Positions 1 to 8,252 of a stretch of DNA of 46,332 nt are shown one piece after another. The translations under genes and the position numbers were made by a program. Source of the DNA: Casimicrobiaceae bacterium (GTDB taxonomy: Bacteria > Pseudomonadota > Gammaproteobacteria > Burkholderiales > Casimicrobiaceae); NCBI GenBank assembly GCA_025056355.1, contig JANWWI010000014.1, positions 1-46,332 of the forward strand. Reading direction: 5' to 3'. How positions within the stretch are numbered: position 1 is the stretch's first letter; the number at the start of each line of letters is the position of its first letter. The notes beneath the pieces were generated by a model. The model made no database searches and was not told the DNA's origin. It saw only the letters and a list, made by a program, of their open reading frames with translations.

Positions 1-289
1 TGAAGTCGATCTGGAACTCGAAGATCATGGCGAGCTTTTTCTGCGAAAACGCCCAGCGCAGGTACTTGCGCCCGAACTCGCCGAAGCTGTAGTCGGTCTC
101 GGTCACAATCTCCTTGGTGATCGCGCGAAAGACGGTGAGTTCGCCGACCGCGCGCAGCCCCTCGAGGGAGACCTGTGCCAGCGTTGGCGGTGCCTTGCCT
201 GGGCGGCGTTCGCGCAGAAACCACACTGCAAGCCCAGCGCCCAGGCCTGCAGCCAGCATCCAACTCAGCACGATGGCAAGACTCTCCAT
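1..289 (-). CDS. DUF4230-like membrane-anchored protein, C-terminus cut by window edge
   Basis: Only the first 96 codons are present. The protein starts with a single hydrophobic segment (about residues 4-24) followed by a basic stretch, which suggests an N-terminal membrane anchor with the rest outside or inside the membrane. Residues 44-96 contain a GELTVFRAITKE segment and a KKLAMIFEFQIDF segment that resemble the start of DUF4230 domains, whose function is unknown. Its ATG shares one base with the rng stop codon (TGATG), so it is probably translationally coupled to rng. The family call is by eye and moderate; the reading frame is well supported. Confidence 0.55.
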   Translation of the reverse strand, partial: MESLAIVLSWMLAAGLGAGLAVWFLRERRPGKAPPTLAQVSLEGLRAVGELTVFRAITKEIVTETDYSFGEFGRKYLRWAFSQKKLAMIFEFQIDF

Positions 290-1755
290 CAGAGCAGCAC
301 GATGTCAAACTGCTCTTGGGTGTAGCGCGGCTCGACCTGCAGCGAGATCGGTTTGCCGATGTCGCCCGAAAGCTGCGCAAGCGCGGCCGATTCTTCTTCC
401 CGCAGCATCTCGATGACGCTCGGGGCGGCGACGATCCGAAACTCGCGCGCGTTGAACTGCTTGGCCTCGCGCATGATCTGGCGCAGGATTTCGTAGCAGA
501 CGGTCTGCGCGGTTTTGACTTCGCCGCGACCCTGGCAGGTCGGGCAGGGCTCGCAGAGGATGTGCCCGAGCGATTCGCGGGTGCGCTTCCTCGTCATCTC
601 GATGAGCCCGAGTTGCGTAAAGCCGTTCACGGTGAGCCGAGTGCGGTCGCCGGCGATCGCTTCCTGCAACGCCTTCAACACGCCCTCACGATGTTCGGGC
701 AGCTCCATGTCGATGAAATCGATGATGATGATCCCGCCCAAGTTGCGCAGCCGAAGCTGGCGTGCGATCGCCTGCGCGGCTTCAAGGTTGGTCTTGTAGA
801 CCGTCTCGTCGAAAGAGCGCGCGCCGACGAATGCTCCGGTGTTGACGTCAATCGTGGTGAGCGCCTCGGTCTGGTCGATGATCAGATAGCCGCCACTGTT
901 CAGAGCAACCCGCCGATGCAAGGCGCGCTCGATTTCCTGCTCCACGCCGTAGAGATCAAACAACGGCCGCTGTCCGGCATAGAGGTGAATGCGATCGACG
1001 AGCGACGGGGCATACCGGCGCGCGAACTCGAGCAGACGCGCATGTTCGGCGGCATCATCAATGAGCACGCGCACGGTTTGCACGCCGGCAAAATCGCGCA
1101 CCATGCGTTCGGCGAGCGTGAGCTCCTGATGCACGAGCGACCCGGGCCGCGCCGTTTTGACGCGCTCGCCGATGTCGCCCCAGAGCTTGACGAGGTACTC
1201 AACGTCACGTGCGAGTTCCGGTTCGGTGGTGCCTTCGGCCATCGTGCGAATGATGAACCCCCCAGGCACGCTTGCGCTGGCAAGCACGTTTTGAAGCATC
1301 TCTTTGAGATGGCTGCGTTCCTCCTCGGCCTCGATGCGCTGCGAAATGCCGATGTGCGATTCCTGCGGCAAGTACACCAGCAGTCGGCCCGCCAGAGAAA
1401 TCTGCGTCGACAGGCGCGCGCCTTTGCTGCCGATCGGATCTTTGATGACTTGGACGAGCAGGCTCTGGCCCTCGGACAGAATCGCTTCGATCGGTCGGCC
1501 GGCTTCGCTGGTCGTGCCGCTGGGCCGGTTGCCCCAAATGTCTGCAACATGCAGGAAGGCGGCGCGGTCAAGACCAATTTCGATGAAGGCGCTCTGCATT
1601 CCCGGCAACACCCTGGCGACGCGACCGAGATAAATGTTGCCAACCAGTCCACGATTCGAGGCGCGCTCGATATGCAACTCCTCAATCACGCCGTGCTCAA
1701 GCGTGGCCACACGCGTCTCCTGCGGCGTGACGTTGATGAGGATTTCCTCGCTCAT
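289..1755 (-). CDS. rng: Ribonuclease G (RNase E/G family endoribonuclease)
   Basis: This 488-residue protein is a single-strand-specific endoribonuclease that matures the 5' end of 16S rRNA and takes part in mRNA decay. The N-terminus (ILINVTPQETRVA) and the S1-like region at about residues 37-125 match RNase G. The two metal-binding aspartates are visible in TIDVNTG (D303) and IIIIDFID (D346), and the Zn-link cysteines in CPTC (C404, C407). The length equals RNase G and lacks the long C-terminal scaffold of RNase E. It follows maf by 41 bases, the usual order in Betaproteobacteria (nadD, rsfS, rlmH, maf, rng). Confidence 0.96.
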   Translation of the reverse strand: MSEEILINVTPQETRVATLEHGVIEELHIERASNRGLVGNIYLGRVARVLPGMQSAFIEIGLDRAAFLHVADIWGNRPSGTTSEAGRPIEAILSEGQSLLVQVIKDPIGSKGARLSTQISLAGRLLVYLPQESHIGISQRIEAEEERSHLKEMLQNVLASASVPGGFIIRTMAEGTTEPELARDVEYLVKLWGDIGERVKTARPGSLVHQELTLAERMVRDFAGVQTVRVLIDDAAEHARLLEFARRYAPSLVDRIHLYAGQRPLFDLYGVEQEIERALHRRVALNSGGYLIIDQTEALTTIDVNTGAFVGARSFDETVYKTNLEAAQAIARQLRLRNLGGIIIIDFIDMELPEHREGVLKALQEAIAGDRTRLTVNGFTQLGLIEMTRKRTRESLGHILCEPCPTCQGRGEVKTAQTVCYEILRQIMREAKQFNAREFRIVAAPSVIEMLREEESAALAQLSGDIGKPISLQVEPRYTQEQFDIVLL

Positions 1756-1796
1756 CGTTGGCTTAGCAGAGGGCGCTTGTTCTAGACCACCCGAAT

Positions 1797-2405
1797 CTAG
1801 ACGACCCGAATACCAAACCGAGCCAGCAGCGCTGCCGTTTCAAAGAGCGGCAACCCCATAATGCCCGAGTAGCTTCCTTCGATGCGCTCGATAAAGGCGG
1901 CTGCAAGTCCCTGGACCGCATAAGCGCCCGCCTTGCCCATTGGCTCACGTGAGGCCACGTAACGCGCGATTTCCTCCTCCTCGAGATCGCGGAAGCGTAC
2001 GCGCGAGACGCAGGTGTCATGCAAGAGGCGGGTTCCGTCGGTGACGGCCACGGCCGTGAGCACTTCGTGTGTCGTGCCGGATAGAAGTCGAAGCATGCGC
2101 TTGGCGTCCTCGGCGTCGGCGGGTTTGCCGAGGATCGTGCCTTTGATTGACACGGCCGTGTCAGCGGCAAGCAGTGGAGAGAGGGCAATTCCGCGTTGCC
2201 GAGCACGCAGCATCCCGATTTGTGCTTTCATCTTGGCCATGCGCTCGACGTAGAGGTACACATTTTCGCCGGGCAACGGTGTCTCGTCGATGTCGCGGAG
2301 CCGCCCAGGCTCCTCGCGCAGAGGCAGCGGTTGACAAGGGATGCCGATTTGTTGCAACAGTTCAAGCCGCCTCGGACTGCGCGAGGCGAGAAGAATGGGA
2401 GTCAT
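1797..2405 (-). CDS. maf: Maf/YhdE-type nucleoside triphosphate pyrophosphatase
   Basis: Maf proteins hydrolyse non-canonical or excess nucleoside triphosphates (dTTP/UTP in the YhdE group) to monophosphates. The 202-residue product has the signature SRSPRR at residues 8-13, the catalytic AADTAV motif around D82, and the later GKAGAYAVQG motif, all in the expected order and spacing. The ATG lies 28 bases after the rlmH stop codon, in one transcription unit with nadD, rsfS, rlmH and rng. The exact substrate group (YhdE or YceF type) is inferred from the GKAGAYAVQG motif and is less certain than the family. Confidence 0.93.
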   Translation of the reverse strand: MTPILLASRSPRRLELLQQIGIPCQPLPLREEPGRLRDIDETPLPGENVYLYVERMAKMKAQIGMLRARQRGIALSPLLAADTAVSIKGTILGKPADAEDAKRMLRLLSGTTHEVLTAVAVTDGTRLLHDTCVSRVRFRDLEEEEIARYVASREPMGKAGAYAVQGLAAAFIERIEGSYSGIMGLPLFETAALLARFGIRVV

Positions 2406-2433
2406 GGCTAGGACAAGCGTTGCGAACGGATCG

Positions 2434-2904
2434 TCAATCGCGATGATACGGTTCGCCGCGGAGGATGCTCACAGCGCGGTAGAGCTGCTCGATCAGCACA
2501 AGCTTCGCGAGCGCATGCGGGAGCGTCAGGCGCGACAGCGCAAGCAGCCAGGTGGCCTCCGCGCGTAGCGCGGGGTCGACGCCATCGGCACTGCCGATCA
2601 CGAAGCAAGCGGCGGCATGTTCGCGTGCGAATTGCGCAAGCCGGGCGGCCAGTTCGCGAGAACGGCAGGCCTCTCCGCGCTCATCGCAGAGGATGAGCGG
2701 CGCCTCTCGCGGGCGCTGGGCGCGAATGCGTGCGGCCTCGGCGGCAAGGATTGCGGCCACGGGCCGTTTGGCGCTGCGGCGCTCGGGTGGCAGATCGATG
2801 GCCTCAAACGGCCACTCGCGCGGGAAGCGTTTAGCGTAGTCGGCCACGGCTTCGTTGAGCCAGGGCGGGGCCGCGGCCGTGACCGCAAGGACACGCAACC
2901 GCAT
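2434..2904 (-). CDS. rlmH: 23S rRNA (pseudouridine1915-N3)-methyltransferase RlmH
   Basis: RlmH methylates pseudouridine 1915 in helix 69 of 23S rRNA on assembled ribosomes. The chosen ATG gives 156 residues, the usual RlmH length (about 155); the same frame stays open upstream but that part is antisense-like filler over rsfS. The SPOUT-type knot is visible in the C-terminal half: FVIGSADGVD, followed by LSRLTLPHALAKLVLIEQLYRA and the terminal EPYHRD, typical of this family. It starts 10 bases after the rsfS stop codon, an arrangement conserved with rsfS across many bacteria. Confidence 0.95.
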   Translation of the reverse strand: MRLRVLAVTAAAPPWLNEAVADYAKRFPREWPFEAIDLPPERRSAKRPVAAILAAEAARIRAQRPREAPLILCDERGEACRSRELAARLAQFAREHAAACFVIGSADGVDPALRAEATWLLALSRLTLPHALAKLVLIEQLYRAVSILRGEPYHRD

Positions 2905-2914
2905 CGGCGCTTCG

Positions 2915-3364
2915 TTAGCCGTCGCGAAGACGACAGCGTGTGCGGGGCGCGCCGCGAGGCTGTGTCTTCGACGCTGCCGCCTCCCGTGGCTGTGCGCTTT
3001 GCGATGGTGCCGCCTTCGTGCGCTTCCGCGATGTGGGAGGCGTCCACAGCTCTTCGAGGTTGTAATGGGCCCGCGCGGCCGGTTGCATGATGTGAACGAG
3101 GAAATCCGCGCAGTCGACGAGCACCCATTCTCCGACCTCTTCGCCTTCAATGCCGAGTACGCGGCCGCCTGCAGCCTTGACTTTGTCGTGCACGTTGCGT
3201 GCAAGGGCTTTGGTTTGCCGAGCGCTGTCGGCGGTGGCGATGATGAGCGCGTCGAACAGTGAGGTGAGCTTGCGCGTATCAAGCGTCGTGATGTCGCGCG
3301 CTTTGATGTCTTCGAGGGCAGAAAGAGCAGCTTTCTGGACTTTGGTGAGACGCAAAGCGATCAC
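2915..3364 (-). CDS. rsfS: Ribosomal silencing factor RsfS
   Basis: RsfS binds ribosomal protein uL14 and blocks joining of the subunits when nutrients are short. The core (LEDIKARDITTLD, then LFDALIIATADSARQTKALA, then WVLVDCADFLVHIM) is complete. I chose the GTG that overlaps the nadD stop codon (GTGA), giving 149 residues; a TTG three codons later is possible. The core ends near residue 110 and is followed by a Lys/Arg/Ala-rich, probably disordered tail of about 35 residues, which makes it longer than the E. coli protein of 105. Coupled translation with nadD is likely. Confidence 0.93.
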   Translation of the reverse strand: MIALRLTKVQKAALSALEDIKARDITTLDTRKLTSLFDALIIATADSARQTKALARNVHDKVKAAGGRVLGIEGEEVGEWVLVDCADFLVHIMQPAARAHYNLEELWTPPTSRKRTKAAPSQSAQPREAAASKTQPRGAPRTRCRLRDG

Positions 3365-4038
3365 CTCGAGTACAGGCGGTTGGTGCGAATATAGGCGAGT
3401 ACGGCCGGCGGCAGCAACGAGGCGAGCTCGGCCTCTGGGGCGCCGGCGGCGAGCCGCTCGCGCACGGCGCTTGCCGAGATGGGCTGAGGCGTCACGCTCA
3501 GCAGAAAAATGCCGCCGGCCGGCGCGGCAAGCAGCTCGTCGCGCGAACGGAGAAGTCGCGGCGCCGCCCACGCGAGGCGATCCGGTATGCAGGCCTCGGC
3601 AAGCGCCTGTCCAGGTCGGTTCAGCACGACAAAATGCGCCAGTTCGAACAAGCGCTGCCAGTTGTGCCACGAAGGCAGGCCGAGAAAGGCATCCGCGCCG
3701 ACGAGCCAGAGGATGCTAGCACTGGGGTGTTCGACGCGGAGCGACTCGAGCGTGTCGAGCGTGTAGCTGGGTCCGGGACGCCGGAGTTCTCGATCATCGA
3801 CTTGAAGCGCAGGCCAGTCGGCCACGGCGAGCCGCAACATGGCCAAGCGCTGCCCGCGGGAGGCGCTCGGCGGTTTGCGGTGCACGGGTTCGCCGGCCGG
3901 GATCAAGCGGATCTCGGCAACGCCAAGTGCCGCAGCGGCCTCCGAGGCCACCCGCAGATGGCCGTAGTGAACAGGGTCGAAGGTGCCGCCCATCGCGGCC
4001 ACAACGCGGCAAGACGGCGGTGTGGGAGCTGAGCTCAA
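3361..4038 (-). CDS. nadD: Nicotinate-nucleotide adenylyltransferase NadD
   Basis: NadD transfers AMP from ATP to nicotinate mononucleotide, the penultimate step of NAD synthesis. The nucleotidyltransferase motif GGTFDPVHYGHL is at the N-terminus and the ISASAVRERL motif (family ISSTxxR) near the C-terminus. The start is uncertain. The ATG at 3993 and a GTG at 4002 would remove part of the first beta strand (RVVAAM before GGTF); a TTG at 4038 that overlaps the phhA stop codon (TTGA) keeps it and mirrors the GTGA junction with rsfS, so I chose it. No convincing ribosome binding site precedes any of the three. Confidence 0.9.
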   Translation of the reverse strand: MSSAPTPPSCRVVAAMGGTFDPVHYGHLRVASEAAAALGVAEIRLIPAGEPVHRKPPSASRGQRLAMLRLAVADWPALQVDDRELRRPGPSYTLDTLESLRVEHPSASILWLVGADAFLGLPSWHNWQRLFELAHFVVLNRPGQALAEACIPDRLAWAAPRLLRSRDELLAAPAGGIFLLSVTPQPISASAVRERLAAGAPEAELASLLPPAVLAYIRTNRLYSR

Positions 4039-4877
4039 CGGGGGGAATTGGCACGCGCCTCGGCATTGAGCGCGGCGTAGTACGGCGCGAAATCCGGCTC
4101 GGTGTCGGCGAGCAACTGCTCGAAGTGGTCGAGCACGAAATATTGCGTCTGGACGTCGTCGATCCGATACGGCGTCCGCATGATGTGCATCACCTCGAAG
4201 GGCAAGCGGGCTGGGGTCGGACTTTCGACCGCATAGACCAGTTCCTTCGGCGAGGAGAGGATGCCGGCACCGTAGGCGCGAACGCCGTCGGCCTCCCGTA
4301 GCAGACCGAACTCGATCGTGTACCAATACAGCCGCGCAAGCCAGGTGAGTCCATTCAAGCGCGCCGCCTTGAGCCCTCCTTCGCCGTAGCGTTGCAGGAA
4401 GTCGGCGTAGACCGGCGTAAACAGCATCGGCACATGGCCGAAGAAATCGTGGAACAGGTCGGGCTCGACGATGTAGTCGAACTCGTGCTCCTCGCGCAGC
4501 CAAACGGTGACCGGAAAGCGCCGCCGTGACAGATGCGTGAAAAACACCTCATCGGGCAAAAGTCCCGGCACGCCCACAAGCTCCCATCCCGTGCACTGAG
4601 CGAGTTTCGCGTTGATCTCGGCCAGACACGGAATGCCCCGGCCGAGTTCGAGCGAGCGCACTGCCGCGATGAAGTCACGGCAAGCCCGATTCGGCAGCAG
4701 CGCGAGCTGCCTTGCGACGAGTCGCCGCCAGCGCTCGTGCATCGCCTCATCGTATCGGCCCATCTCCTGCGGCACCGTGAAGTCGGCCGCCATGTGCGAG
4801 TAGTCGCCGCGCAGTCCCGCGTTGGGATTGTGCGTTTTGTGCGAGATGTCGAAGGGTTGGCCGGTTCTGCCATTCAT
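4035..4877 (-). CDS. phhA: Phenylalanine 4-monooxygenase (phenylalanine hydroxylase)
   Basis: The enzyme uses tetrahydropterin, iron and oxygen to turn phenylalanine into tyrosine. The 280-residue product has the facial triad of aromatic amino acid hydroxylases: H143 and H148 in FHDFFGHVP, and E189 in YWYTIEFG. Length fits the single-domain bacterial enzyme without a regulatory ACT domain. ATG codons at 4877 and 4886 are both possible; a longer open frame upstream would overlap the neighbouring transporter gene and is not conserved-looking. It sits between a transporter gene and nadD rather than beside phhB (pterin carbinolamine dehydratase), which is not seen in this window. Confidence 0.95.
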   Translation of the reverse strand: MNGRTGQPFDISHKTHNPNAGLRGDYSHMAADFTVPQEMGRYDEAMHERWRRLVARQLALLPNRACRDFIAAVRSLELGRGIPCLAEINAKLAQCTGWELVGVPGLLPDEVFFTHLSRRRFPVTVWLREEHEFDYIVEPDLFHDFFGHVPMLFTPVYADFLQRYGEGGLKAARLNGLTWLARLYWYTIEFGLLREADGVRAYGAGILSSPKELVYAVESPTPARLPFEVMHIMRTPYRIDDVQTQYFVLDHFEQLLADTEPDFAPYYAALNAEARANSPR

Positions 4878-4908
4878 GGCCGCCATTATCGGCCGGCAAG
4901 CGCCGCGT

Positions 4909-6012
4909 TTAGCTACCGGAGCGCTCGATCCGCCAGAGCTGCCAGGCCAGGCCGAGGCGGCAGCCAAGGACAATTGCGACCACGGTCAGCAGTGAACCCA
5001 GCGACAGGGTCGACAGCCCCGTGAGCCCCTGCCCGACCGTGCAGCCGAGCGCCAGCACGCCACCGAAGCCCATGAGCGCACCGCCGACGAGGTGGTTGGC
5101 CAGATCCTCGGTGGAGGCGAAGCCTTCCCAGCGAAAGGTGCGCGTCGCAAGCGCCATCGCCGCTGCGCCGGCGATGGCGCCGAGGATCGTTGCGATGCCG
5201 AAGGTCATCACGCGGCTGCGATCGCTCCAGAACGCGAGCAGTTCCATCAGATATGCGGGCGGCGCGGTGAAGGTCAGCGACTCGGGACGTCCGGAGTTCG
5301 TTGCGATCCAGGCGGGCTCAAGCGTCTCCGGATGCTCGGCGACAAAGCCGATTCGGCCCGTCACATACCAGCCCGCCACAACGGCCAGCCCCACGATCAA
5401 CCCCGAAGCAATGCTCCAGGGCTGGCGGCGAAATTCGCGCCCCGCGAAGACGAAAACGAGCAACGCCACCCCGATCGCGAGCGCCGCCACAAGCGCCGTT
5501 GCGCCCGAAAGTCCGGCCAGGGAAGGTAAATCCTGAGGGCGCGGCAGCATCACGTGCACGCTGTCGAAGTACGCGACGCGCCAGACGGCCAGGATGCCGC
5601 GCAGCGTGAACCAGGCGAACAGCCCCAACACCAACAGCGTCACGAGTGCACGCAAGCTGCCGCCGCCGATGCGAACGAGCGCTTTGCTGCCGCAGCCCGA
5701 GCCGAGCGTCATGCCAAAGCCAAACGCGAGTCCGCCGACCACGTGCGACAGCCAGATCAGGCGCGGCTGGACGTAGAAGCTGCGTCCGATGTCCACCGTC
5801 TCGAGGTGGCGCAACAGCGCCACGCCGATGATCGCCACAGCAATGGCGCAGAGCACCTGACGTGCGCGCGTCCAGTCGCCGAAATTGACCACATCGGCGA
5901 TGGCGCCCATCGTGCAGAAGTTGCTGCGCTGGGCGACGGCGCCAAACAGCGCGCCCGTGAGCGCGCCGAGGACAACGACGGCGACGTGCGTCGAGGCCAG
6001 ATCTGGATGCAT
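4909..6012 (-). CDS. YeeE/YedE (TsuA)-family thiosulfate/sulfur-compound transporter
   Basis: A polytopic membrane protein of 367 residues with about nine hydrophobic segments. YeeE/TsuA proteins import thiosulfate through a chain of conserved cysteines. Three such cysteines are visible in typical contexts: C33 in RSNFCTMG, C107 in GSGCGSK and C324 in LGCTVGQG; the repeated cysteine-glycine motifs in both halves fit the family's pseudo-symmetry. I chose the ATG just before the first membrane segment; a GTG at 6057 would add 15 polar residues. No TusA-like (YeeD) partner gene is adjacent. The substrate is inferred from the family. Confidence 0.87.
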   Translation of the reverse strand: MHPDLASTHVAVVVLGALTGALFGAVAQRSNFCTMGAIADVVNFGDWTRARQVLCAIAVAIIGVALLRHLETVDIGRSFYVQPRLIWLSHVVGGLAFGFGMTLGSGCGSKALVRIGGGSLRALVTLLVLGLFAWFTLRGILAVWRVAYFDSVHVMLPRPQDLPSLAGLSGATALVAALAIGVALLVFVFAGREFRRQPWSIASGLIVGLAVVAGWYVTGRIGFVAEHPETLEPAWIATNSGRPESLTFTAPPAYLMELLAFWSDRSRVMTFGIATILGAIAGAAAMALATRTFRWEGFASTEDLANHLVGGALMGFGGVLALGCTVGQGLTGLSTLSLGSLLTVVAIVLGCRLGLAWQLWRIERSGS

Positions 6013-6146
6013 GGTCGGAGCCGAGACAGAATGTGCCTGAGAGGTTTCGGGCGCCACATTATGCGGAGCCGCGCGACCTTCGTTTTTGGCTAGGTTGGAA
6101 AGTCCTTATGCCGATCCTGAATACTTGTGTGGTCAGTGCGCTCGCG

Positions 6147-7274
6147 CTAGGGCGAGGAAGGCGATCCAGCGAGCTCGTTGAGCAGTTTCATGATCGGGCG
6201 TGGCAGCGCGGCGCTGTCGATTTCATCGAGCGGTAGCCACCGGCTCTCCGGAGGAAGTTCGCGCCACGGGCGTGCAAGCACCTCAAGCGCGATGAGTTCG
6301 ATGCGCAGCCGAAAGTGCGTGAACGCGTGTTCAAAGGCAGAGGGCGCGGGTCGCCGGCGGCAGCGCTCGATGCCCCAGGCGCGTGCAGCGCGCGTGGCGG
6401 CGACTCGCGCAGGCAGTTCAGGCAGGCACCACAGGCCGCCCCAGAGGCCCCGAGTGGGTCGCTTGACGAGCAATACTTCTCGAGCGTGAAGCGCGAGCAA
6501 GAAACGTTGTCGTCGAAGCGGCAGCGGCGAACGGCGGCGCGGCGGCGGGATGTCGGCGACGCGGCCGCTCAGCCGTGCGGCGCAGTCTGTCGCGACGGGG
6601 CAGCGGTCGCACTGCGGGTGCCGGACCGTGCAGCACGTCGCGCCAAGGTCCATGAGCCCCTGGGTGTAGACGCGCATCGCCTGGGCGCCGCGCGGCAGCC
6701 GACGCTCGGCCTCGGCCCATAGCGCGGCGGTCGTTTCAGGTGCCTCAGGGGCGCCGGCGATGCCGGCGTGACGTGCCAGCACGCGCCGCGCGTTGCCGTC
6801 GAGAATCGGGGCGCGCGTGCCGAAGGCGCACGCGGCGATGGCCCCTGCGGTGCTTCGGCCCACGCCGGGCAGTGTCATGAGCCCTGCGACATCGCGTGGA
6901 AAGCGTCCCGCGAACTCAAGGGTGACTTTGCGTGCCGCGGCGTGCAGGTTGCGCGCGCGGCCGTAGTAGCCAAGCCCCGCCCAGAGCGTGAGCACCTCGT
7001 CGAGACCGGCCGCGGCGAGCGCCTGCACGCTCGGAAAGCGCTTCACGAAGCGTTCGTAGTATCGAAGCACGGTGGCCACTTGCGTTTGTTGCAGCATGAT
7101 TTCGGCAACCCAGATGCGGTACGGGTCGCGCGTGGTCTGCCAGGGCAGGTCGTGGCGCCCAGCGCGGCGCTGCCACGCGATCAGGCGCTTGGCGAAGCTC
7201 GCGCGAGAGGAGCTCGACGGCGCCCCTGGGGAGGTGCTCGTCGTCGACCGCCCCGGGCGGCGTTCGGCGTTCAT
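6147..7274 (-). CDS. mutY: A/G-specific adenine DNA glycosylase MutY
   Basis: MutY removes adenine mispaired with 8-oxoguanine. Residues 26-240 form the glycosylase domain: catalytic E58 in EIMLQQTQ, the helix-hairpin-helix LPGVGRSTAGAI (135-146), catalytic D159 in ILDGNARR, and a 4Fe-4S site C215-x6-C222-x2-C225-x5-C231. The C-terminal 130 residues resemble the NUDIX-like 8-oxoguanine recognition domain (LLVKRPTRGLWGGLWCLPE). About 25 Ser/Thr/Pro-rich residues precede the domain, so the true start could lie slightly downstream, though no better start codon is visible. It lies 27 bases after cpoB. Confidence 0.95.
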   Translation of the reverse strand: MNAERRPGRSTTSTSPGAPSSSSRASFAKRLIAWQRRAGRHDLPWQTTRDPYRIWVAEIMLQQTQVATVLRYYERFVKRFPSVQALAAAGLDEVLTLWAGLGYYGRARNLHAAARKVTLEFAGRFPRDVAGLMTLPGVGRSTAGAIAACAFGTRAPILDGNARRVLARHAGIAGAPEAPETTAALWAEAERRLPRGAQAMRVYTQGLMDLGATCCTVRHPQCDRCPVATDCAARLSGRVADIPPPRRRSPLPLRRQRFLLALHAREVLLVKRPTRGLWGGLWCLPELPARVAATRAARAWGIERCRRRPAPSAFEHAFTHFRLRIELIALEVLARPWRELPPESRWLPLDEIDSAALPRPIMKLLNELAGSPSSP

Positions 7275-7301
7275 CGAGGCCGCATCGAGCAGGCGCCTCC
7301 A

Positions 7302-8252
7302 TCAGCGCAGGCCGAGCCGTTGCCGCGCTTTGCCGGCCGCCTCGGAGCTCGGGTAGCGACTCACCACTTCCTGCAGCGTTGCACGCGCGGCTGCGAGCTC
7401 ACCGAGTTCGGCCTGGGCCGTGGCGATGTTGAGCAAGGCGTCGGGGGCCTTGCTGCTGTCCGGATACTCGGTCAGGAGCCGGCGTTGCGTGGCGATTGCG
7501 CCTCGGTAGTCGCGCTGGGCGTAGAGGCTGTTGCCGATCCAGTACAGCGCCGCCGGAGCAAGCGGGGAGCGCGGATGTGCGCGCAGAAACGATTGAAACG
7601 TCGCCACGGCCTCGGCATACCGACCCACGCGAACCAGCTCAAGCGCCGCATCGTAGAGCCGCTGTTCGGCAGCCGGATCGGAAGGCGGCAGCGCGGCGGC
7701 AGAGGGGGCTGGCGGGCTTGCCGCGGGCGGGGCCGCGGCAGCGGCACTGCCCGGTGCGGGCGACGAGGCGCTGGCCGCGGGAGCCGCCGCTGCTTGCAGG
7801 GCCGCCACAGCGGTTTGTGCCGCGGCGGCCGCCGCAGCGGCCCCCTGAACCGCTGATCGCAATTCCGTGAGCGCCGATTCGATGCGGCGCAAGCGGTTGT
7901 CGAGATCGAGGTAGAGCTCGCGCTGTCGGCGCTGGCTGTTTTCCAGTTCGTTTTGGATGGTTTCCTGCATGCCGCGCAGCCGGGCCAGTTCCGCGCGCAG
8001 GATTTCGACCTGGTTGAACAAGTCGATGATCGATCGGTTGCGCGCTTGTGCCTCGAGTTCGGCGATGCGCGCATCGAGTAGCCGGTTCTGCTCCGCGATC
8101 TGGTGGCGTAGCTGCAGGATTTGCTGGCGCGCTTCGCCGTCGCTAAAAATCGCATGAGCAAGCGGTGAGAGCATCGCCAGCGTCGTGCCAAGCACGCAAG
8201 CGCGAAGGGCGCGCCCGCTTGTGCGCGGCACGCGCAGGTTACTCACCGACAT
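7302..8252 (-). CDS. cpoB: Cell division coordinator CpoB (YbgF), Tol-Pal system protein
   Basis: CpoB is a periplasmic TPR protein that links outer-membrane constriction by Tol-Pal to peptidoglycan synthesis by PBP1B. The 316-residue product has a signal peptide (cleavage likely after LAHA, residue 34), a coiled-coil trimerisation region (about 40-135), an Ala/Pro-rich linker, and C-terminal TPR-like repeats (AALYWIGNSLYAQRDY, APDALLNIATAQAELG). The ATG lies inside the end of pal, overlapping it by 14 bases, and gives the most natural signal peptide. It follows tolB and pal as in the standard tol-pal locus. Confidence 0.93.
   Translation of the reverse strand: MSVSNLRVPRTSGRALRACVLGTTLAMLSPLAHAIFSDGEARQQILQLRHQIAEQNRLLDARIAELEAQARNRSIIDLFNQVEILRAELARLRGMQETIQNELENSQRRQRELYLDLDNRLRRIESALTELRSAVQGAAAAAAAAQTAVAALQAAAAPAASASSPAPGSAAAAAPPAASPPAPSAAALPPSDPAAEQRLYDAALELVRVGRYAEAVATFQSFLRAHPRSPLAPAALYWIGNSLYAQRDYRGAIATQRRLLTEYPDSSKAPDALLNIATAQAELGELAAARATLQEVVSRYPSSEAAGKARQRLGLR

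Noticed and set aside
175-1785. 536-codon plus-strand open frame across rng
   Set aside because: It is the antisense shadow of rng in GC-rich DNA; the minus-strand frame has all RNase G motifs, and the plus-strand peptide is rich in Arg, Ala and Asp without any domain pattern.
6020-6060. CCGAAACCTCTCAGGCA-like sequence before the YeeE gene, recalling part of a glycine riboswitch
   Set aside because: Only a short match is present; the paired stems and the upstream part of the aptamer are missing, and no glycine gene follows.
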